NCBI GenBank assembly: GCA_950097015.1
Contig: CATNEN010000011.1
Location: 3,190,501 to 3,254,500 of the forward strand
From: Macrostomum hystrix
Lineage: Eukaryota; Platyhelminthes; Macrostomidae
Direction: 5' to 3'
Length of the DNA stretch: 64,000 bases
The notes below the pieces were generated by a model. It ran no database searches and had not been told where the DNA came from. It was given only the letters and a program-made list of their open reading frames with translations. Of the stretch, positions 55,343 through 64,000 are shown piece by piece. Position numbers and translations under genes: made by a program. Position 1 is the stretch's first letter; each line of letters begins with the position of its first letter.

Positions 55343-58083
55343 CATTGTTTGCTGTTCATTAACTATCTCAACAGCTGCAGTGTTTGCTGTTCATTAACTG
55401 TCTCAGCAGCTGCAGTGTTTGCTGTTCATTAACTGTCTCAACGGCTGCAGTGTTTGCTGTTCATTAACTGTGTCAACAGCTGCAGTGTTTGCTGTTCATT
55501 AACTGTGTCAACAGCTGCAGTGTTTGCTGTTCATTAACTGTGTCAACAGCTGCAGTGTTTGCTGTTCATTAACTATCTCAACGGCTGCAGTGTTTGCTGT
55601 TCATTAACTGCCTCAACAGCTGCAGTGTTTGCTGTTCATTAACTGTGTCAACAGCTGCAGTGTTTGCTGTTCATTAACTGCCTCAACAGCTGCAGTGTTT
55701 GCTGCTCATTAACTGTCTCAACAGCTGCAGTGTTTGCTGTTCATTAACTGCCTCAACAGCAGCAGTGTTTGCTGCTCATTAACTGTCTCAACAGCTGCAG
55801 TGTTTGCTGTTCATTAACTGTCTCAACAGCTGCAGTGTTTGCTGTTCATTAACTGCCTCAACAGCAGCAGTGTTTGCTGCTCATTAACTGTCTCAACAGC
55901 TGCAGTGTTTGCTGTTCATTAACTGTCTCAACAGCTGCAGTGTTTGCTGTTCATTAACTGTCTCAACAGCTGCAGTGTTTGCTGTTCATTAACTGTCTCA
56001 ACAGCTGCAGTGTTTGCTGTTCATTAACTGTGTCAACAGCTGCAGTGTTTGCTGTTCATTAACTGCCTCAACAGCAGCAGTGTTTGCTGTTCATTAACTG
56101 TCTCAACAGCTGCAGTGTTTGCTGTTCATTAACTGTCTCAACAGCTGCAGTGTTTGCTGTTCATTAACTGTGTCAACAGCTGCAGTGTTTGCTGTTCATT
56201 AACTGTGTCAACAGCTGCAGTGTTTGCTGTTCATTAACTGTCTCAACAGCTGCAGTGTTTGCTGTTCATTAACTGTGTCAACAGCTGCAGTGTTTGCTGT
56301 TCATTAACTGTCTCAACAGCTGCAGTGTTTGCTGTTCATTTGCTGTGTCAACAGCTGCAGTGTTTGCTGTTCATTAACTGTCTCAATAGCTGCAGTGTTT
56401 GCTGTTCATTAACTGTCTCAACAGCTGCAGTGTTTGCTGTTCATTAACTGTCTCAACGGCTGCAGTGTTTGCTGTTCATTAACTGTCTCAACAGCTGCAG
56501 TGTTTGCTGTTCATTAACTGTCTCAGCAGCTGCAGTGTTTGCTGTTCATTAACTGTCTCAACAGCTGCAGTGTTTGCTGTTCATTAACTGTCTCAGCAGC
56601 TGCAGTGTTTGCTGTTCATTAACTGCCTCAACAGCAGCAGTGTTTGCTGCTCATTAACTGTCTCAACAGCTGCAGTGTTTGCTGTTCATTAACTGTCTCA
56701 ACAGCTGCAGTGTTTGCTGTTCATTAACTGTCTCAACAGCTGCAGTGTTTGCTGTTCATTAACTGTCTCAACAGCTGCAGTGTTTGCTGTTCATTAACTG
56801 TGTCAACAGCTGCAGTGTTTGCTGTTCATTAACTGCCTCAACAGCAGCAGTGTTTGCTGTTCATTAACTGTCTCAACAGCTGCAGTGTTTGCTGTTCATT
56901 AACTGCCTCAACAGCAGCAGTGTTTGCTGTTCATTAACTGTCTCAACAGCTGCAGTGTTTGCTGTTCATTAACTGTCTCAACAGCTGCAGTGTTTGCTGT
57001 TCATTAACTGTCTCAACGGCTGCAGTGTTTGCTGTTCATTAACTGTCTCAACAGCTGCAGTGTTTGCTGTTCATTTGCTGTGTCAACAGCTGCAGTGTTT
57101 GCTGTTCATTAACTGTGTCAACAGCTGCAGTGTTTGCTGTTCATTAACTGTGTCAACAGCTGCAGTGTTTGCTGTTCATTAACTGTCTCAACAGCTGCAG
57201 TGTTTGCTGTTCATTAACTGTCTCAATAGCTGCAGTGTTTGCTGTTCATTAACTGTCTCAACAGCTGCAGTGTTTGCTGTTCATTAACTGCCTCAACAGC
57301 TGCAGTGTTTGCTGTTCATTAACTGTCTCAACAGCTGCAGTGTTTGCTGTTCATTAACTGTCTCAGCAGCTGCAGTGTTTGCTGTTCATTAACTGTGTCA
57401 ACAGCTGCAGTGTTTGCTGTTCATTAACTGTGTCAACAGCTGCAGTGTTTGCTGTTCATTAACTGTGTCAACAGCTGCAGTGTTTGCTGTTCATTAACTG
57501 TGTCAACAGCTGCAGTGTTTGCTGTTCATTAACTGTGTCAACAGCTGCAGTGTTTGCTGTTCATTAACTGTCTCAACAGCTGCAGTGTTTGCTGTTCATT
57601 AACTGTGTCAACAGCTGCAGTGTTTGCTGTTCATTAACTGTGTCAACAGCTGCAGTGTTTGCTGTTCATTAACTGTGTCAACAGCTGCAGTGTTTGCTGT
57701 TCATTAACTGTGTCAACAGCTGCAGTGTTTGCTGTTCATTAACTGTCTCAGCAGCTGCAGTGTTTGCTGTTCATTAACTGTCTCAGCAGCTGCAGTGTTT
57801 GCTGTTCATTAACTGTGTCAACAGCTGCAGTGTTTGCTGTTCATTAACTGTCTCAGCAGCTGCAGTGTTTGCTGTTCATTAACTGTCTCAGCAGCTGCAG
57901 TGTTTGCTGTTCATTAACTGTCTCAGCAGCTGCAGTGTTTGCTGTTCATTAACTGTGTCAACAGCTGCAGTGTTTGCTGTTCATTAACTGTCTCAGCAGC
58001 TGCAGTGTTTGCTGTTCATTAACTGTGTCAACAGCTGCAGTGTTTGCTGTTCATTAACTGTGTCAACAGCTGCAGTGTTTGCT
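55343..58083. repeat. 35-bp satellite-like array between BHMT-2 and BHMT-3
   Basis: About 78 units starting CTGCAGTGTTTGCTGTTCAT and ending in AACTGTCTCAACAG, 35 bp each, with very low divergence. Variation is concentrated at a few positions (GTCTC/GTGTC/GCCTC; CAACAG/CAGCAG; CTGCAG/CAGCAG). Most units carry CAGCTGCAG. The frames it opens are periodic artefacts. Confidence 0.95.
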
Positions 58084-58425
58084 TTTTACAGCTCAACTTG
58101 AGCCGTCTCTTGTGTTTAACTGGCTACCTGTTAGAAAGTACAAACTCGAAAAAAGCAGCGTCAAGAGTACAAACAGCACTCAGCTTCACAATGCTGAGCT
58201 CAATGAAAATGACACCAACACGAGCGGATTGGACTTTTTCAAGCATTCCTACTGTCAAATAGGACACTTTGAATGCACTCTCAGTAGCTCGAGCATAAAT
58301 GTCAGTGATATTGGGAGTATGTCTTTTTTATACATGTCTGTTTCATCTGAAACCATCGCCTTGTAAGGTTGATATCTAATATACTCAAGCCTATTAGTTG
58401 TGTGAGCAGTCAGTGCTAAGACAGA
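58084..58425. other. Spacer 3' of BHMT-3
   Basis: Unique sequence with a 95-codon plus frame at 58079-58366 lacking any recognised motif. It is probably 3' UTR or intergenic. Confidence 0.35.
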
Positions 58426-60157
58426 CTATTTCTTGTTGAGCTGCTCGCGAAGTCGTTTAGCCTGACTGTCCTCCTCTTCCGTGGTCTCGTGCGAGTGCTG
58501 CGCCAGCAGGTCGCTGCCGCGGGTGACGCCCCAGTTGTCCGGCCGGCTCATGGCAGCCGAGTACGGCCTGCCGCTGGACGGCTTGAGGCTCTCCCAGTAC
58601 TCGCGACTGGCTCTGGCGCGCAGCCACGGCTTCGTGCTCATCCGCATGCCGCCGCCCCACGGGATGTGCTTCTCGGAGCCGGCGGGCAGGCGACCTCCGC
58701 GCTCGGCGGACAGCTCCTCGGCCAGCGCCCGGATGTGGTAGGGCTCGAAGCCGCAGCAGCCGCCGATGTAGCGAACTCCCAGCTCGAAGGCAGCCCTGCG
58801 GCAGTGTGTTTTTATTTACATTCTCAACAGACTACTTAGGTACGGGTCGTCAGTAACAATTATCGAAAAACTAAAAAACATAGAATATGCAATATTCCTT
58901 TTAAAATGGATGGATTGCTAATCTACCCAAGTGTCTGTCATCGGATGGAATGGATTGCTAATCTATCCCAGTGTCTGTCATCGGATGGAATGGATTGCTA
59001 ATCTATCCCAGTGTCTGTCATCGTATGGAATGGATTGCTAATCTATGTCAGTGTCTGATATAGGATAGAATGGATTGCTAATCTATCCCAGTGTCTGATA
59101 TACTGGCCTTGCCATTCCGTGAGCGCAGAATGATAGGCCAGATTGTTGCTAAGCATGATTCTCGCTCTCACCTGGCGTAGCGGTGCATGTCCCAGCGGGT
59201 GCAGATGCGGCTCTCAAGGGCGAACGGAAACTCGGGCAGGTCGATGAAGCCCTGCTTGCCAGCGTCAGGAGTCATGTAGGCCAACGGCTGGCACATGAGG
59301 TGGGCCTTGAGATTCGCTCGCTCCAGTCCCTCCTTCATCAGCTTGACAGTCTCCAGGCTGACGAACGGGTCGAAGTGGCAGTTCACGCCGACAATCTTGG
59401 CTCCGGCGCGAACCAGACGGACGGCGCAGTCGCCAGCGGAGACTCCGTGCATGTCGCCCTGGGGTCCGATGCACATGCTGCAGGCCACGGGCACATTCAT
59501 CTCCAGGCCCACCTCGATGGCCCACTCGGCCTCTTCGACGTGCTCGAAGTACTCGCACAGGATGAAGTCGACGCCCTCGTCCCTGAATGTGCGCATCTGC
59601 GCCCTGAACACGGCCTGAATGGTGGCCTTGTCACCGCCGCTCAGGTAGGTCGGCGTCTGGCTGACACCGCCCAGGAACAGCGCGCCGCCTTCCTCGGCCA
59701 CCTCGCGAGCGATGCGACAGGCGGCTGAGTTGATGGCCGCGCACTGGAGACGGAATCGGAGGTGATTTTCGGATGATTTTCGGAAGGTCCATGTGAGGTC
59801 GGGAGTTCGAATCCCAGACGAAAGAAAACAAAATCTGGCCCAATCGGGGCCGGTGTCATCAATCCATGGACTCAAAAATGTGCTCACCCCAAACTTCTGC
59901 AGCGCCTGGTTGCCCCTATTTTCCAGTTTGTCCTCGCTGGCATAGTAAGTGAACGCCTGCATGACATCGGAGCCAGCTCGAAGGAATTCCCGATGCAGCT
60001 GTTTCACAGCTTCCGGATGTTCAACCACGGCCTCCGGAGTCCATGGTCCCGCCTGGACGAAGCCGCGTTTCTCCAACGCGAACACGAAGCCTCCGTCGCC
60101 AATGACGATTTCGCCGTTGTCAAGGCGCTCTAGAATTCCAGGGTTCTTGTTCGACAT
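58426..60157 (-). CDS. BHMT: Betaine-homocysteine S-methyltransferase, copy 3
   Basis: Exons 59888-60157, 59172-59743 and 58426-58795 join with phases 0 and 2, giving 403 aa. The start is [15 protein letters not shown]; upstream in-frame codons to 60259 are open but unlike the family. Zinc cysteines ([16 protein letters not shown]) and the other BHMT motifs are intact. Intron 1 is only 144 nt, a multiple of three and stop-free, so retention would add 48 residues. It carries a SINE remnant (GGGAGTTCGAATCCC...CCATGGACTC). Intron 2 is nearly identical to that of copy 2. The C-terminal [12 protein letters not shown] differs from copy 2 because the shared block ends at about 58459. Confidence 0.92.
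58889..59111. repeat. 40-bp-class minisatellite in BHMT-3 intron 2
   Basis: Same array as 52690-52912, offset by exactly 6,199 bp. Confidence 0.85.
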
Positions 60158-60700
60158 TTCTCGAGTCTCAAGCGGGTTGCTTTGAAATGTAAAAAATGAG
60201 AGACAAAAAATTGGTCGTTCAGTTCTGCGCAAATGGGAGTTGAAGATTTTCCGACTCACTGTTTTATCCCATGTGGGAACAAAGCAGGTTTATTTGCGCC
60301 TGTTCCGAAGTTCATATTTGTCCTACTCTAGAAAAACTCATTCCCATTGAATGATCTTATCGTGCACCTAAAATCTACGCTTGTGCAAAGCAGCCACGCG
60401 CCCCAGACCTGATGGAAAATTCCTATTCGGCCAATAAAAATTGGGATTGGGACATTGCTGAGTGCCAAACCAGTTGCTCGCCTCTTTTTACACAAAGCAG
60501 ACTTCCAACATGTTTAGAGCGAGCATGCCCGCAGTTTAAAAAATTGTCTCCATTATATTTCTTCCCTTGTTTTTATCTCCCGAACATAAATTGGGTTTCT
60601 CGTTCGAATAATATCTCGTTTTAATAAAGTTACATTATTATACACGATAATAATCGTCCTGCACAGAGACTCTACCACAATCTTTCCGATAATGGTATCA
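60158..60700. other. 5' flank of BHMT-3
   Basis: A TATA-like GGGATAAAACAG (minus) lies near 60264-60275, about 110 bp from the ATG. No further gene was recognised. Confidence 0.35.
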
Positions 60701-60717
60701 GAGTGATACCTCTACAA

Positions 60718-61695
60718 TCCATTCTCGACTTCTCACCCTCTCTCTCAGTCTCTCCATCTCACCCTCTCTCTCTCAGTCTCTCCATCTCACCCTCTCTCTC
60801 TCAGTCTCTCCATCTCACCCTCTCCCTCCAACTCTCTCCATCTTACCCTCCATCTCACCCCCTCTCTCTCAGTCTCTCCATCTCACCCTCTCTCTCAGTC
60901 TCTCCATCTCACCCTCTCTCTCAGTCTCTCCATCTCACCCTCTCTCTCTCAGTCTCTCCATCTCACCCTCTCTCTCAGTCTCTCCATCTCACCCTCTCTC
61001 TCAGTCTCTCCATCTCACCCTCTCTCTCTCAGTCTCTCCATCTCACCCTCTCTCTCTCAGTCTCTCCATCTCACCCTCTCTCTCAGTCTCTCCATCTCAC
61101 CCTCTCTCTCTCTCAGTCTCTCCATCTCACCCTCTCTCTCTCAGTCTCTCCATCTCACCCTCTCTCTCTCAGTCTCTCCATCTCACCCTCTCTCTCAGTC
61201 TCTCCATCTCACCCTCTCTCTCAGTCTCTCCATCTCACCCTCTCTCTCAGTCTCTCCATCTCACCCTCTCTCTCTCAGTCTCTCCATCTCACCCTCTCTC
61301 TCAGTCTCTCCATCTCACCCTCTCTCTCAGTCTCTCCATCTCACCCTCTCTCTCAGTCTCTCCATCTCACCCTCTCTCTCTCAGTCTCTCCATCTCACCC
61401 TCTCTCTCTCTCAGTCTCTCCATCTCACCCTCTCTCAGTCTCTCCATCTCACCCTCTCTCTCAGTCTCTCCATCTCACCCTCTCTCTCTCAGTCTCTCCA
61501 TCTCACCCTCTCTCTCAGTCTCTCCATCTCACCCTCTCTCTCAGTCTCTCCATCTCACCCTCTCCCTCCAACTCTCTCCATCTCACCCTCTCCCTCCAAC
61601 TCTCTCCATCTCACCCTCTCCCTCCAACTCTCTCCATCTCACCCTCTCCCTCCAACTCACTCCATCTCACCCTCCTCTCCCTCCAACTCTCTACA
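60718..61695. repeat. Pyrimidine-rich 22-26-bp array
   Basis: Units of TCTCCATCTCACCCTCTCTC plus variable CT runs and CAG; the last 130 bp use a CCTCCAACTC variant. One strand is entirely purine-rich. The 348-codon Ser/Leu/Pro frame is an artefact of the repeat. Confidence 0.9.
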
Positions 61696-61749
61696 GCTCT
61701 CTTAAACTCTCCATCGATCTCCTATTCCATCCCTCTTTGGTCACTTTAA

Positions 61750-62094
61750 ATTAGTCCGTACCTGGCCCACCCGTGAAAAAAAAATTGTGACGACCTTTCT
61801 TGTCTTTATTTAAATCCCACTGCATCAAGACCACACAAAGACTGTTGGCAAAGTCTATCAAACAGCATTCACGCCTTTGCCATTGCCTGTGATATTCTAA
61901 TAGTACGCGTTTTTTCTCTACCTTAAAGCCTAAATTTCACGCCTGTTTTATCGTTCAGTTTATTGGCACAAAAAGCATCTAGTCAATTCGCTTCTAAAAG
62001 CTAAATCACATTACACCAGCTGGGAGTTCTGGTTCAATTGATCTCCAAGGCGTTTTAGATCCTGTTACGATAGATATAAATTACATACAGAAAA
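61750..62094. other. AT-rich spacer, nothing recognised
   Basis: Between two pyrimidine arrays. Confidence 0.4.
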
Positions 62095-62390
62095 CACCCT
62101 CCCCTTCTGTCACCCTCCCCTTCTCTCACCCTCCCCTTCTGTCACCCTCCCCTTCTCTCACCCTCCCCTTCTCTCACCCTCCCCTTCTCTCACCCTCCCC
62201 TTCTTTCACCCTCCCCTTCTCTCACCCTCCCCTTCTCTCACCCTCCCCTTCTCTCACCCTCCCCTTCTCTCACCCTCCCCTTCTCTCACCCTCCCCTTCT
62301 CTCACCCTCCCCTTCTCTCACCTTCCCCTTCTCTCACCCTCCCCTTCTCTCACCCTCCCCTTTCTGTCACTCCCTTTCTCTCACCCTACC
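62095..62390. repeat. 15-bp pyrimidine minisatellite
   Basis: About 19 units of CACCCTCCCCTTCTC. Confidence 0.9.
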
Positions 62391-62593
62391 CTAAGTCAAA
62401 CTGATTGAATCAGCTGTATCTGGCAATACCAATTTTATTGTTGCCGCTAAAATCGTAAAAATCTCAAGTCAACAGACATTTTTACAATTTTGAAGCTTTT
62501 TCTTCCGGAAGGCCTACGCCAGTTGTGCATTGTACTATTGCAAATTGCATCAACTTCTAAGTCCACTTCAGGTTCATTTAGCCCCTGACAGCG

Positions 62594-62625
<32 letters not shown>

Positions 62626-63325
62626 GGCAGAAGCTATCAAGTATCCCTAATGAATCAAATGCATTTTACAATTATTTCTAGAGCTAAGAGCTACGCTCGT
62701 ATATTGTTTCAACCCACCAAATAACTCCCCGTTCCTGGGACTATGAGGCGCGGGACGAAGTAGTTTATTGTTTGCTTTGAATTAAATTACCCGCAGTTTT
62801 TTGTCTGCGTTAGTTGCACGTACGTGACTCACTTTAAATGAGGCTACAGTTATTGTGGCTTATTTCGTAAGAAACCCAACACATATTAAAGTTCTTTCAG
62901 CAAAGTGTCTCGATCTCGATCAGCCGATCGATCTTCTTTTTTAGTTGACTGTCTATGGTATTTATCTTCTTTAGTCCTTGTCAATATACTTTTAGCGGAG
63001 TGTCTATGGCCATAATAGATCTTCTTTTAGTGGTTTCGTCTATGAGCTCCTATCAACCTTTCTATGGAAAGTATTCCGTTGTTAAATATTTTCTTTACGT
63101 AGGATGTCTATGGCCGATATCAATATGACTTTAACAGGGTCTGCGGCCCAAAACTTGTGACTTATTTTATTGTGATGTTTTGTCTCTTGAAACTATCTAT
63201 TTACATGTGTGATAGCTCTGTTGGTAAGAATTGTCTGATACTTCAGCTTCTAATGGTTAATGGAAGAACAAGAGAAAAACCGTGTCAACCGATTATAACC
63301 TAAAAATTGCCGATTGAGTGTGCAA
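62391..63325. other. AT-rich spacer with a short (AGC)n run
   Basis: An AGC/GGC triplet run lies at 62590-62630. No gene was recognised. Confidence 0.4.
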
Positions 63326-63329
63326 TGCC

Positions 63330-64000
63330 CTGTTAGATTGTTGCGTCACCTATCGAATTTTGGAATCACCTGTTAAATTGTGAAGTCACCTGTTAGATTG
63401 TGGAGTCACCTGTTAGATTTTGGAGTCACCTGTTAGATTTTGGAGTCACCTGTTAGATTTTGGAATCACCTGTTTAATTGTGGAATCCCGTGTTAGATTG
63501 TGGAATCACCTGTTAGATTGTGGAGTCACCTGTTAGATTGTGGAGTCACCTGTTAGATTGTGGAATCCCATGTTAGATTGTGGAGTCACCTGTTAGATTG
63601 TGGAGTCACCTGTTAGATTGTGGAGTCACCTGTTAGATTGTGGAGTCACCTGTTAGATTGTGGAATCACCTGTTAGATTGTGGAATCACCTGTTAGATTG
63701 TGGAGTCACCTGTTAGATTGTGGAGTCACCTGTTAGATTGTGGAATCCCGTGTTAGATTGTGGAATCCCATGTTAGATTGTGGAATCACCTGTTAGATTG
63801 TGGAATCCCATGTTAGATTGTGGAATCCCATGTTAGATTGTGGAATCCCATGTTAGATTGTGGAATCCCATGTTAGATTGTGGAATCCCATGTTAGATTG
63901 TGGAATCCCATGTTAGATTGTGGAATCCCATGTTAGATTGTGGAATCCCATGTTAGATTGTGGAGTCACCTGTTAGATTGTGGAATCCCATGTTAGATTG
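63330..64000. repeat. 20-bp minisatellite running off the right edge
   Basis: At least 33 units of TGTTAGATTGTGGAATCCCA or the variant ending GAGTCACC. Variants are mixed on the left and homogenised to the CCCA type on the right. The right boundary is outside the window. Confidence 0.9.

Noticed and set aside
55343-58083. CRISPR-like repeat array
   Set aside because: Units are contiguous with no spacers, in an animal genome. It is a tandem satellite.
60703-61749. 348-codon plus-strand open frame rich in Ser, Leu, Pro
   Set aside because: It is entirely explained by the pyrimidine tandem array. No start context, splice sites or non-repeat domain.

Overview
This is nuclear DNA of an animal, probably an invertebrate bilaterian. 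The evidence is GT-AG introns with consistent phases, tRNA-headed SINEs with 3' tails and target-site duplications, TATA promoters, AATAAA signals, and genes such as AKAP17A, CNBD2, tetraspanin, BHMT and DMGDH homologues. A spiralian such as a free-living flatworm is a guess I cannot prove from the sequence. Coding exons are GC-rich, spacers are AT-rich, and minisatellites are exceptionally abundant.

Left part (1-17 kb). The first exon of an unidentified gene leaves the left edge behind a TATA box and a perfect X-box. A minus-strand array of one gene family follows: gene A (4135-5643), gene B (7339-8921), gene C (10060-11550) and gene D (15008-16531), plus two pseudogene fragments. Each protein has an invariant CX4C-X15-CX2H finger, a helical middle and a beta-propeller-like C-terminal half, so they resemble TRIM proteins. 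A and B lie in a 2.7-kb segmental duplication. B carries an 83-bp insertion with GT-AG ends whose removal restores the frame. Between C and D a SINE is split by a 2,056-bp deleted LTR retrotransposon.

Middle part (17-36 kb). I could assemble AKAP17A (two exons seen, 5' end missing), a nine-exon CNBD2-like gene whose introns hold several SINEs, a terminal-inverted-repeat element, and a two-exon tetraspanin gene.

Right part (36-64 kb). This is a one-carbon/choline-catabolism cluster: BHMT-1 (minus), DMGDH (plus, five exons, 893 aa), then BHMT-2 and BHMT-3 (minus). BHMT makes dimethylglycine from betaine and DMGDH oxidises dimethylglycine, so neighbouring genes encode successive steps. The same two genes are neighbours in human (5q14). 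BHMT-1 and DMGDH are divergent, with start codons 1.05 kb apart. Introns and spacers are filled by tandem arrays of many unrelated periods, including a 3.3-kb 19-bp array with higher-order structure inside DMGDH intron 1 and a 2.7-kb 35-bp array between BHMT-2 and BHMT-3.

All gene models were read by eye from splice signals, phase and remembered family similarity. No alignment or transcript data were available.
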